From Chloroflexota bacterium (lineage in GTDB: Bacteria > Chloroflexota > Limnocylindria > Limnocylindrales > CSP1-4): a stretch of DNA of 5,569 bases. Position 1 is the first letter of the stretch, and the number at the start of each line of letters is the position of its first letter. The notes beneath the pieces are model-generated. The model did not search any database. It was not told the origin of the DNA and saw only the letters and a list, made by a program, of their open reading frames with translations. The stretch lies in the NCBI GenBank assembly GCA_016200745.1, contig JACQEF010000311.1:1-5569 (forward strand), given 5' to 3'. Positions 1 through 5,545 of the stretch are shown one piece after another. Both the position numbers and the translations under genes were made by a program.

Positions 1-60
1 GAGCACCTCGATCGCCGCCGCGCGCCCGGCCGGATCGTCGCGGGCGACCGTGGCGGTCAC
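1..60 (-). CDS. N-terminal fragment (20 codons) of a gene that continues past the left edge; possibly TsaC/Sua5 family
   Basis: A GTG start at 60-58 lies inside the stop of the HAD gene (GTGA overlap), and the frame stays open to base 1. The visible peptide begins MTATVARDDPAGR and continues into AAAIEVL. The 4-bp overlap is the same arrangement as at the DUF1385/prfA junction and argues for a real, translationally coupled gene. A short polar start followed by an Ala-rich helix ending in a small hydrophobic patch resembles the region just before the 'GG-hydrophobic-PTDTVYG' motif of L-threonylcarbamoyladenylate synthases (TsaC/Sua5), which often follow prmC in bacterial genomes. That family call rests on context and shape only, because no diagnostic motif falls inside the window. 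It could be an unrelated protein. I am fairly sure it is coding and unsure what it encodes. Confidence 0.5.
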   Translation of the reverse strand, partial: MTATVARDDPAGRAAAIEVL

Positions 61-1040
61 GCCGGGATCTTCTCCGTCGGCAGTCCGAGGGCGATTTCCT
101 TCGAGGCGATCCCGGCCTCCGCGTCCCGGGCTGCCGCGACCGCCTCGCGCGCCGCCGCGGCCAGTCGCCCGGCGGTCGCCCGGGCATCGGCGGGCGGGGC
201 GAGCACGAGCGCCTCGATCATCCGGGCGACACCCTCCTCGGCCAGGCCGGGCGCGATGTACCGGGCGGCCGCCTGGACGGCTCGAGGCGACGTCGGCATC
301 GCGGTGCCGTGACCCACCTCGGCGAGCATCTCCAGGTCGTTCCACTGGTCGCCGATCGCCAGCGTGGCGCCCAGGGCCACGCCCATGCGCCGTGCCAGCC
401 AGCGAACGGCCCGCCCCTTCGACACGCCCGGTGCCACGAACTCGAGGAACTTGGGATGGCTGATCGTCACGTCCGCACGTCCCGCGAAGTGCGCCCGGGC
501 GAGCGGCGCCAGCTCGGTCGGACGTGGCGGATCGCCCACCGCGAGCACCTTGGTCACCGGGTGGCTGATCGAGCCGGCGAGGTCCGCCACGAGCTCGGCC
601 CGGGCGCCCATGAACGCGCTGTAGTCGTCGGCGTTGGGGTCGTCCGCCCGCAGGACGAAGCGCTCGAGGTGATTGACGTGCGGATCCAGCCCGCGATCGC
701 GGGTCCACTCCACGATCTCGCGGGCGACCTCGGCACGGATGGGCGTGTGCACCAGCAGCCGACCGACGCGCCCGGAGCCGTCGACGGGCATCGCCCGGAT
801 CAGCCCGCCCTGGTAGCCGACGATCGGGCCGGTCAGTCCGAGGTCACGGGCGAACCGGAGCGCGCTCGAGACCATCCGGCCGGTGATGAGCGAGACCTGC
901 ACGCCGCGCCGCATGGCCTCGGCCACGGCGGAACGGGTGTCTGGTCCGATGACCAGGTCGTCGCCGATGAGCGTGCCGTCGATGTCCAGCGCGATGAGCT
1001 CGATGGGCAGGATCGGCGAGGGGGTCGTCCGGGTGGGCAC
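57..1040 (-). CDS. Cof-type HAD-superfamily phosphatase with an Ala-rich C-terminal tail
   Basis: This is a predicted cytosolic HAD hydrolase of the Cof/IIB type, a group that dephosphorylates small phosphorylated metabolites such as sugar phosphates and flavin or pyridoxal phosphates. The actual substrate cannot be read from sequence. With a GTG start at 1040 the protein has 327 residues. Motif I is DIDGTL at about 19-24 (nucleophile D19, acid/base D21). Motif II is the T of ITGR at 52-55. The motif III lysine is in SKGRA near 208, and motif IV is GDQWND at 230-235. The C2-type cap lies between motifs II and III. The catalytic set looks intact. Family members are usually about 260-290 residues. 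The excess is a C-terminal tail of about 48 residues (280-327) rich in Ala and Arg. An in-frame ATG at 1190 would overlap prmC by 67 bp and add 50 Arg/Pro/Gly-rich residues, so I prefer 1040. A TTG at 1067 is also possible, and neither start has a clear Shine-Dalgarno sequence. Confidence 0.88.
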   Translation of the reverse strand: MPTRTTPSPILPIELIALDIDGTLIGDDLVIGPDTRSAVAEAMRRGVQVSLITGRMVSSALRFARDLGLTGPIVGYQGGLIRAMPVDGSGRVGRLLVHTPIRAEVAREIVEWTRDRGLDPHVNHLERFVLRADDPNADDYSAFMGARAELVADLAGSISHPVTKVLAVGDPPRPTELAPLARAHFAGRADVTISHPKFLEFVAPGVSKGRAVRWLARRMGVALGATLAIGDQWNDLEMLAEVGHGTAMPTSPRAVQAAARYIAPGLAEEGVARMIEALVLAPPADARATAGRLAAAAREAVAAARDAEAGIASKEIALGLPTEKIPA

Positions 1041-1123
1041 CCCAAGATGATGCCCGACGGGCGGCAACAGTGCCGGGGGCAGGGCCCATCCGCCGCGGCG
1101 GACCGCGCCGCCGATGCGCCCCT
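1041..1123 (-). other. prmC-HAD intergenic region with a GC-rich hairpin
   Basis: This 83-bp gap follows the prmC TGA. It contains a perfect inverted repeat at 1096-1113, cggcgg / ccgccg in the plus strand, giving a 6-bp stem around a 6-nt loop. On the transcribed strand it lies 10 nt after the prmC stop codon. No U-run follows, so it is not a standard intrinsic terminator. It may only shield the prmC mRNA end, or reflect the GC-rich base composition. I see no convincing promoter for the HAD gene here. Confidence 0.35.
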
Positions 1124-2047
1124 TCAGCCGCGCCGGATCCTCGCGACGCGTGGCAGACCAGCCAGGTCCCGCTCCACGAGGCACGACCATCCCGGCAGCG
1201 TCTCCCCGCAGCGCTCGACGATCGCCTCACCCTGGTCCGCCCCGATCTCGAGCAACGCCACGCCGGCCTCGGCAAGCGCGGCGGGCAGCCGTGCGAGCAG
1301 CCGGGTAATGACGTCCAGGCCCTCGACGCCGCCGTCGAGCGCCATCTGTGGCTCGAACGACGCCGCGACCGGCAGACCCGGCATCGCGTCGTGCCGGACG
1401 TACGGCAGGTTCGCCAGGATCACGTCGAACGACGGGACGCCCGCCGCTCCGGCAGGACCGGGGAGCAGGTCGGCCCGCTCGAACCGGATGGCGTCCGCTA
1501 CGGCGTGGCCCACCGCGTTTTCACGGGCCAGACCCAGCGCGTCGTCAGACTGGTCGGTGGCCACGATCTCGACGAAGGCGAGCGCCCGCCGCTGGCGGAG
1601 CACGGTCGCGAGCGCAACGGCGATCGCCCCGCTCCCCGTCCCGACGTCGACGACGCGGAGCGGCGGGGTCCCGGACGGCCGCGAACCCGCGCCGAGGCGG
1701 TGCATGACCTCCGTCTCGGCCAGCTCCACGAGCCGCTCGGTCTCCGGTCTCGGGATGAGCGCCCGCCGATCCACGCTGATCGCCAGCCCGTAGAACTCCT
1801 TGAGCCCGCGCAGGTAGGCGACCGGCTCGCCGGCCGCCCGGCGCACGAGGTCGGCCCGGTACCGCGCCGCCGCGTCGGCGCCGACCGGGGCATCCGGATG
1901 CGCGAGGATCACGGTCCGCCCGGCGCCGACCGCGTCGCCGAGCAGCAGTTCGGCGTCGAGTCGAGGCGTCTCCGAGCCGGCTTCGCGCAATCGCTCGACG
2001 CCCTCGCGCAGGAGCGCGGCGGTGGTCTCGACCGGCACCTGGCTCAC
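1124..2047 (-). CDS. prmC: Release factor glutamine N5-methyltransferase PrmC (HemK)
   Basis: PrmC transfers a methyl group from S-adenosylmethionine to the glutamine of the GGQ motif in RF1 and RF2, which raises the efficiency of peptide release. The 307-residue product has the usual family length. The N-terminal helical domain, about residues 1-85, binds the release factor. The family signature IPRPETE is at 98-104. The SAM-binding motif I, DVGTGSGAIAV, is at 134-144, and the acidic motif II is in ATDQS at 163-167. The catalytic loop reads NLPY at 213-216, where the textbook motif is NPPY. The Asn that contacts the target glutamine and the Tyr are kept, so activity is expected. The start is GTG at 2047, 16 bp after the prfA stop, with only a weak purine stretch as ribosome binding site. 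Cotranscription with prfA, its substrate, is likely. The gene ends in TGA at 1126-1124. Confidence 0.95.
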   Translation of the reverse strand: MSQVPVETTAALLREGVERLREAGSETPRLDAELLLGDAVGAGRTVILAHPDAPVGADAAARYRADLVRRAAGEPVAYLRGLKEFYGLAISVDRRALIPRPETERLVELAETEVMHRLGAGSRPSGTPPLRVVDVGTGSGAIAVALATVLRQRRALAFVEIVATDQSDDALGLARENAVGHAVADAIRFERADLLPGPAGAAGVPSFDVILANLPYVRHDAMPGLPVAASFEPQMALDGGVEGLDVITRLLARLPAALAEAGVALLEIGADQGEAIVERCGETLPGWSCLVERDLAGLPRVARIRRG

Positions 2048-2063
2048 CGGTTCGGCGGGCTCG

Positions 2064-3161
2064 TCAGGCCGCGTCGCCGTCGGTCAGGACCGACAGCCGG
2101 TCGGCCTGGTCGGCCATCTGCAGCGCGTCGATCAGGTCGTCCAGGTCGCCGTCGATCACGCCCGGCAGGTTGTGAACGGTCTTGCCGATCCGGTGGTCGG
2201 TGACCCGATCCTGCGGGAAGTTGTAGGTCCGGACCTTGTCCGAGCGGTCCCCGGACCCGACCATCGACCGCCGTGCCGCGGAATCCGCCGCGCGCTGCTT
2301 CTGGAGCTCGAGGTCGTACAGCCGGGATCGGAGCACCGAGAGCGCCTTGGCCTTGTTCTTGTGCTGGCTCTTCTCGTCCTGGATCTCGACCACGAGCCCG
2401 GTCGGCAGGTGGGTGATCCGGACGGCGGAGTCCGTCGTGTTGACCGACTGGCCGCCCGGTCCGGACGAGCGCTTGACGTCGATCCGGAGATCGCGCTCCT
2501 CGTCGATCTCGATCTCTACGTCGTCCACCTCGGGCAGGACCACGACGGTCACGGTCGAGGTGTGGATCCGTCCCGACGATTCGGTCTCGGGGATCCGCTG
2601 CACGCGATGGACCCCGCCCTCGAACTTGAGGCGGCTGTAGGCCCCATCGCCGTGGACCTGGATGATCGCCTCCTTGATCCCGCCGATCCCGGTCTCGTGG
2701 AGGCTCAGCAGCTCCGGCTTGAAGCGGTGCCGCTCGGCGTACCGGACGTACATCCGGTACAGCTCCGCGGCGAACAGGGCCGCCTCCTCGCCGCCCGCGC
2801 CGGCCCGGATCTCGAGGATCACGTCGCGGTCGTCGTTCGGGTCGCGCGGCAGCAGCAGGACCTTCAGCTCTTCGAGGAGCCGCCCCTCGTCGGCCTCGAG
2901 CCGGTCGATCTCGTCGCGGGCCATCTGCCGCAGCTCGTCGTCGGCGTCGGTCGAGGCACGCACCTCGCGGGCGCCGGCCAGCTCGACCCGCGTCGCCTCG
3001 AGCCGCCGGAACGCGGCGACGGCCGGCTCGAGCCTCGACAGCTCGCGGCCCAGCCGGCGGAGCTCGGAGGGGTCGCTGGAGACCTCGGGGCGCGCCAACT
3101 CGGCCTGGAGATCGTCGTATTGGTGGGCGACCTCCGCCAGCTTGGCGTCGAGGCTGCTCAC
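2064..3161 (-). CDS. prfA: Peptide chain release factor 1 (RF1)
   Basis: RF1 recognises UAA and UAG in the ribosomal A site and triggers hydrolysis of peptidyl-tRNA. The 365-residue product is close to the usual 355-360. An N-terminal alpha-helical, coiled-coil-like domain covers about residues 1-105. The domain 2 signature EIRAGAGGEEA follows at 117-127. The codon-reading PxT tripeptide is PET at 191-193, directly before ESSGRIHTS, which marks RF1 rather than RF2 (SPF). The peptidyl-transferase motif is GGQ at 236-238 in SSGPGGQSVNTTDSAVRITH, whose glutamine is the PrmC target. The C-terminal part has the conserved GSGDRSDKVRTYNFPQ block. The start is GTG at 3161, overlapping the DUF1385 stop by four bases (GTGA). 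The frame stays open upstream, but that part is a shadow of the DUF1385 gene. No Shine-Dalgarno sequence is visible, which suggests translational coupling. Confidence 0.97.
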   Translation of the reverse strand: MSSLDAKLAEVAHQYDDLQAELARPEVSSDPSELRRLGRELSRLEPAVAAFRRLEATRVELAGAREVRASTDADDELRQMARDEIDRLEADEGRLLEELKVLLLPRDPNDDRDVILEIRAGAGGEEAALFAAELYRMYVRYAERHRFKPELLSLHETGIGGIKEAIIQVHGDGAYSRLKFEGGVHRVQRIPETESSGRIHTSTVTVVVLPEVDDVEIEIDEERDLRIDVKRSSGPGGQSVNTTDSAVRITHLPTGLVVEIQDEKSQHKNKAKALSVLRSRLYDLELQKQRAADSAARRSMVGSGDRSDKVRTYNFPQDRVTDHRIGKTVHNLPGVIDGDLDDLIDALQMADQADRLSVLTDGDAA

Positions 3162-4126
3162 GACCCCGGCGGCGGGTCGAGCGGAACGGCGGCGGCCGCT
3201 GCCGGGGTCCCGATTCGCATCGGCTCGCGCGGGAAGTCCCCGGACCCGGCCGGGACCGGTTCGCCGTCGGCCTCGAGCGCCTGCTCCATGGAGACGATCG
3301 CGACCTCGATCATGTCGTCGCTCGGCTGCTTGGTGGTGATCATCTGGACGATCAGCCCGGGATAGAGCAGCACCTTGAGGATGGGGTTCGAGCGGTGCCG
3401 CGCCCCGAACCGCAGGATCTCGTAGCCGACCGAGGCGATCACCGGGATGAGCAGGACCCGACTGCCGACCATGATGAGCGGCTCCTGCCGCCCGACGAGC
3501 GAGAACGCGATGATCGAGAGCAGGATCACGACGACCAGGAACTCGGTGCCGCAACGCTGGTGGGCGGTCGGGTACTGGCGGACCTTGGCGACCGTCAGCG
3601 GATCCCCGGCCTCGAGGGCGTGGATCGTCATGTGCTCGGCGCCGTGGTATTGGAAGACCCGATGGATGTCCGGCGCCCGACCGATCAGGACCAGGTAGCC
3701 GAGGAAGATGCCGACCCGGACGAGCCCCTCGACCAGGTGCTGGATCAGCCCGTTCTGGAAGCTGCCCGTCGTGAACGACGCCACGAACAGCGGGAGCAGG
3801 AAGAAGATGCCCACCCCGGCGACGAGCGTCATCCCGAGCATCAGCGCCACCGCTCCGCGACCCAGCTCGACGCCTTCCTCCTCGGCCTGGACGTTCGCGC
3901 TCCGCACGAGCCAGCGGGTGCCCATCACGAGGGTTTCGTACAGGACGACCAGGCCGCGGACGAACGGCCATTTCGACCAGCGCGTCCCGTGGAACCCCGA
4001 ATCGAGTCGCTCGGTGGCGTACACGATGTGGCCGTCCGGATGGCGGAGGGCGACGGCGACGGCATCGCGCCCGCGCATCAGGACGCCCTCGATGAGCGCC
4101 TGGCCGCCGTAGCTGAAGGTGGGCAT
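3158..4126 (-). CDS. DUF1385 family integral membrane protein (YqhQ-like)
   Basis: The protein has 322 residues and its biochemical role is unknown. Family hallmarks are clear: GGQALIEGVLMRG at 7-19, YHGAEH at 160-165, RCGTEF at 191-196 and a C-terminal PGLIVQMITTKQPSDDMIEVAI block at 256-277, given here by key residues. About four hydrophobic segments lie near 91-117, 135-149, 195-212 and 216-236, so it should be a polytopic inner-membrane protein. The conserved His, Glu and Cys residues could bind a metal or form an active site, but that is inference. The position after the residue-164 Glu and His usually occupied by Lys in this family (YHGAEHK) is Met here. The last 35 residues are a Pro/Ala-rich tail, probably disordered. 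Neighbours are rpmE upstream and prfA downstream; the stop overlaps the prfA start by 4 bp. The ATG start at 4126 has no Shine-Dalgarno sequence and follows a TAGACT box by 7 nt, as in leaderless transcripts. Confidence 0.93.
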   Translation of the reverse strand: MPTFSYGGQALIEGVLMRGRDAVAVALRHPDGHIVYATERLDSGFHGTRWSKWPFVRGLVVLYETLVMGTRWLVRSANVQAEEEGVELGRGAVALMLGMTLVAGVGIFFLLPLFVASFTTGSFQNGLIQHLVEGLVRVGIFLGYLVLIGRAPDIHRVFQYHGAEHMTIHALEAGDPLTVAKVRQYPTAHQRCGTEFLVVVILLSIIAFSLVGRQEPLIMVGSRVLLIPVIASVGYEILRFGARHRSNPILKVLLYPGLIVQMITTKQPSDDMIEVAIVSMEQALEADGEPVPAGSGDFPREPMRIGTPAAAAAVPLDPPPGS

Positions 4127-4225
4127 GGAGGGAAGTCTACCGGGAGCGATGGGCGGGGCGATATGGGCCCGTCATCTCGCTGGTCCCGCCTGTGCGCGCC
4201 CCGGCCGGTGTGCGCGCGGCGCCGG
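4127..4225 (-). other. rpmE-DUF1385 intergenic region
   Basis: This 99-bp spacer is the largest gap between genes in the window apart from the region before rplU. On the transcribed strand it begins with a GC-rich stretch in which the 9-mer gcgcgcaca occurs twice, flanking the palindrome ccggccgg (about 4190-4217). The stretch has stem potential but no U-run, so an intrinsic terminator is not supported. The end next to the DUF1385 start carries a TAGACT box, listed separately. Confidence 0.4.
4134..4139 (-). promoter_or_regulatory. Candidate -10 box for a leaderless DUF1385 transcript
   Basis: The transcribed-strand hexamer TAGACT fits the TAnnnT core of a sigma-70-type -10 element and ends exactly 7 nt before the DUF1385 ATG. 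That is the spacing at which the start codon coincides with the transcription start. The absence of any AGGAG-like site before this ATG supports the idea. No good -35 hexamer is visible 16-18 bp upstream. A six-base match alone is weak evidence. Confidence 0.3.
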
Positions 4226-4438
4226 TCAGCTGCGAGCCTGGCGCTCGAGCCGCTTCTGGAAGCGCTCGACCTGGCCGGCCGTGTCGATGATCGTCTGCTT
4301 GCCGGTGAAGAACGGGTGGCAGTTGGCGCAGACGTCCACGCGCAGCTCCGGGCGGGTGGACCCGACGGTCCACTCGGTGCCGCACGATCCGCAGTGGACG
4401 GTGGCCTGGTAGTACTTGGGATGGATCGCGGGCTTCAC
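4226..4438 (-). CDS. rpmE: 50S ribosomal protein L31, zinc-binding type
   Basis: L31 sits at the central protuberance and bridges the large and small subunits. The 70-residue length matches the family. The protein begins MKPAIHPKYY and contains four cysteines, C16 and C19 (CGSC) and C37 and C40 (CANC), which form the zinc ribbon of the C+ (RpmE, type A) paralogue rather than the zinc-free type B. The block CHPFFTGKQTIIDTAGQVERF is the family's C-terminal signature. The start is GTG at 4438, and a strong ribosome binding site, AGGAGA, lies 7 nt upstream on the transcribed strand. The stop is TGA at 4228-4226. In many bacteria zinc-type L31 acts as a zinc store and its zinc-free paralogue is Zur-controlled. 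No Zur box is visible here. Confidence 0.97.
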   Translation of the reverse strand: MKPAIHPKYYQATVHCGSCGTEWTVGSTRPELRVDVCANCHPFFTGKQTIIDTAGQVERFQKRLERQARS

Positions 4439-4468
4439 GGGAGGCTCTCCTCCGACGCCGTCCGTGCC

Positions 4469-4499
4469 GGGCGCTTCGCCCAGCCGGTGGTCGCCGGCT
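4469..4499 (-). promoter_or_regulatory. Two contiguous hairpins in the rpmA-rpmE spacer (possible rpmE leader element)
   Basis: Within the 73-bp spacer the transcribed strand carries two perfect inverted repeats with no base between them. The first is AGCCGG-cgacca-CCGGCT (4499-4482), a 6-bp stem with a 6-nt loop. The second is GGGCG-aag-CGCCC (4481-4469), a 5-bp stem with a 3-nt loop. They end about 18 nt before the AGGAGA ribosome binding site of rpmE. No U-run follows, so they are not a classical terminator. Processing, mRNA stabilisation or feedback control by L31 are possible roles; cis-acting L31 leaders are known in several phyla. The pairing is seen directly; the role is inferred. Confidence 0.4.
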
Positions 4500-4511
4500 C
4501 GTCCGGGTGGG

Positions 4512-4787
4512 TCAGGCGCTCGGGGCGGTTGTCTCGACCGCCTCGACCCGGATGCGCTTCTTGAGTTTCGTCGCGTGCTCGAACTTGACCTTGCCGGTCT
4601 CCGTCGCGAACACGGTGTAGTCCTTGCCCAGCCCCGTGCCGGGGCCGGCCAGGAAGGTCATGCCGCGCTGGCGGACGATGATCGTTCCGGCGTTGACGAG
4701 CTGGCCGTCTCCGGCCTTGACGCCGAGGCGCTGGCCGACGCTGTCGCGCCCGTTCTTTGAGCTCGAGCCGGCTTTCTTGTGGGCCAT
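4512..4787 (-). CDS. rpmA: 50S ribosomal protein L27
   Basis: L27 lies at the base of the central protuberance, and its N-terminal tail reaches the peptidyl-transferase centre. The 91-residue product begins MAHKKAGSSSKNGRDS, with no N-terminal extension of the Firmicutes kind that needs protease removal. The usual AGGSS is AGSSS here. The core signature SIIVRQRG-like segment reads GTIIVRQRGMTFLAG at 34-48, followed by GLGKDYTVFA and GKVKFEH, all typical. The ATG at 4787 follows the rplU stop by 3 bp, and its ribosome binding site, GAGG in the last codons of rplU, is about 8 nt upstream. Cotranslation with rplU is therefore likely. The stop is TGA at 4514-4512. The common third partner obgE does not follow; rpmE does. 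Confidence 0.97.
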   Translation of the reverse strand: MAHKKAGSSSKNGRDSVGQRLGVKAGDGQLVNAGTIIVRQRGMTFLAGPGTGLGKDYTVFATETGKVKFEHATKLKKRIRVEAVETTAPSA

Positions 4788-4790
4788 CGC

Positions 4791-5453
4791 TTATGCCTCG
4801 TCCTTCTTGGAAGCGCGGGGGCGCTTGGGAGCCTCGGGCTTGGCCGCATCCGCCGTCGCCGAGGTCTTCGACCGGCCACGCTTCGGGGTCTCGGTGGTCT
4901 TGGCGTCCGCCTTCGTGGCCGTCGCCGCCGCCGGGGTCTCCTTGGCGGCCTTGGGCTTGGCCGCGGGCTTGGGCTTGGCCGCGGTCGCCTTGGCGGGGGT
5001 CGCCTTGGCGGCGCCGGCCGTCAGCTTGGCGGCCAGCTCGGCGTCCTTCGCGGCCTGGGCGACGGCCGCTTCCTCGAGCCGCTCGCGCTCGGTCTTGGCG
5101 TCGTCCTGGGCCTTCCTGGCCACCTTCGCCGCGCTCTTGCCTCCGAACGTGATGTCGTTGATTCGCAGGACCGTGAGCTCCTGGCGGTGGCCTTTCTTGA
5201 CGCGGCTACGGGCCTTCGGCCGGTACTTGAACGAGATGAGCTTCTCGCCGCGCGACTGGCGGACCACCTCGGCACTGACCTCGGCGCCGGCCACGAGCGG
5301 TCGGCCGATCGACGAATCGGCGCCGTCTCCGACGAGGAGGACGCGCTCGAGCGTGATCGTCTTGCCAGGCTCGACGTCGAGCAGCTCGACCTCGAGCTCG
5401 GTCCCGACCTCGACGCGATACTGCTTTCCGCCGGTCTCGATGACTGCGTACAT
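4791..5453 (-). CDS. rplU: 50S ribosomal protein L21 with a long Ala/Lys/Pro-rich C-terminal extension
   Basis: L21 binds 23S rRNA in the large subunit. Residues 1-105 are a complete L21: MYAVIETGGKQYRV at the start, GRPLVAGAEVSAEVV at 50-64 and KKGHRQELTVLRI at 86-98. The family is normally about 100-105 residues, but this product has 220. Residues 106-146 form a charged, Ala-rich stretch likely to be helical. Residues 147-220 are built mainly of Ala, Lys, Pro and Thr in AKP/AAK patterns with a final basic patch (KRPRASKKDEA), much like histone H1 tails. It is probably disordered and may bind rRNA or DNA. The ATG at 5453 is preceded by GAGGA about 3-4 nt upstream, rather close. The stop is TAA at 4793-4791. 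The extension stays in frame and ends just before rpmA, so it is a genuine part of the gene and not a missed stop. Confidence 0.96.
   Translation of the reverse strand: MYAVIETGGKQYRVEVGTELEVELLDVEPGKTITLERVLLVGDGADSSIGRPLVAGAEVSAEVVRQSRGEKLISFKYRPKARSRVKKGHRQELTVLRINDITFGGKSAAKVARKAQDDAKTERERLEEAAVAQAAKDAELAAKLTAGAAKATPAKATAAKPKPAAKPKAAKETPAAATATKADAKTTETPKRGRSKTSATADAAKPEAPKRPRASKKDEA
4950..5011. repeat. Short tandem repeats inside the L21 tail
   Basis: In the plus strand the 17-mer cttgggcttggccgcgg occurs at 4950-4966 and again at 4968-4984 (period 18 bp, six codons). Next to it, the 14-mer ggtcgccttggcgg occurs at 4983-4996 and 4998-5011 (period 15 bp, five codons). Both periods are multiples of three, so the copies encode repeated AKPK/AAK and ATPAK/ATAAK peptides in frame. 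The pattern fits growth of the tail by replication slippage. Confidence 0.7.
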
Positions 5454-5545
5454 GGATCCTCAGGGGCTTCGTGCTGGCGGCCGCGCGCGACCACCGCGAC
5501 GTCGGACAGGGAGATGCGCTCGGCAGGCCGAGTCGCAGACCGGGG
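5454..5545 (-). promoter_or_regulatory. Candidate rplU 5' leader with hairpin potential
   Basis: I see no protein-coding signal in the 116 bp before rplU. If transcription begins about 7 nt after the TACAAT box, the leader is about 86 nt. It contains CTCGG-cctg-CCGAG (5532-5519 on the transcribed strand), a perfect 5-bp stem with a 4-nt loop, and a weaker GGTGG/CCGCC pair nearer the gene. Cis-acting leaders before L21 operons are known in other bacteria, but I cannot match this one to a known family. The GAGGA ribosome binding site sits at its downstream end. Confidence 0.35.

Noticed and set aside
1096..1113. Intrinsic terminator after prmC
   Set aside because: The 6-bp perfect stem is real, but no U-run follows and the composition makes such stems common by chance.
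1041..1190. Upstream ATG (1190) as the start of the HAD gene
   Set aside because: It would overlap prmC by 67 bp and add 50 Arg/Pro/Gly-rich residues before the HAD core. The GTG at 1040 places DIDGTL near the N-terminus as usual, though the exact start stays uncertain.
309..3365. Long plus-strand open frames (309-1793, 1070-2203, 2022-3365)
   Set aside because: They lie antisense to HAD, prmC and prfA, have Arg/Pro/Gly/Asp-rich compositions without family motifs, and are the expected by-product of high GC content.
3162..3971. N-terminal extension of the RF1 frame (270 extra codons)
   Set aside because: The added part is an out-of-frame reading of the DUF1385 gene, low in complexity and unlike RF1. 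The GTG at 3161 gives a normal-length RF1 beginning SSLDAKLAEV.
4190..4225. Intrinsic terminator after rpmE
   Set aside because: The GC-rich stretch has short stems and a repeated gcgcgcaca word, but no following U-run on the transcribed strand.
3395..4564. Plus-strand open frame of 389 codons opposite DUF1385 and rpmE
   Set aside because: It is antisense to two well-recognised genes and crosses the rpmE-DUF1385 spacer without any motif. It is a high-GC shadow.
4950..5011. CRISPR or mobile-element repeat
   Set aside because: The repeats are 14-17 bp, nearly contiguous, in frame with rplU and without spacers; they encode the L21 tail.
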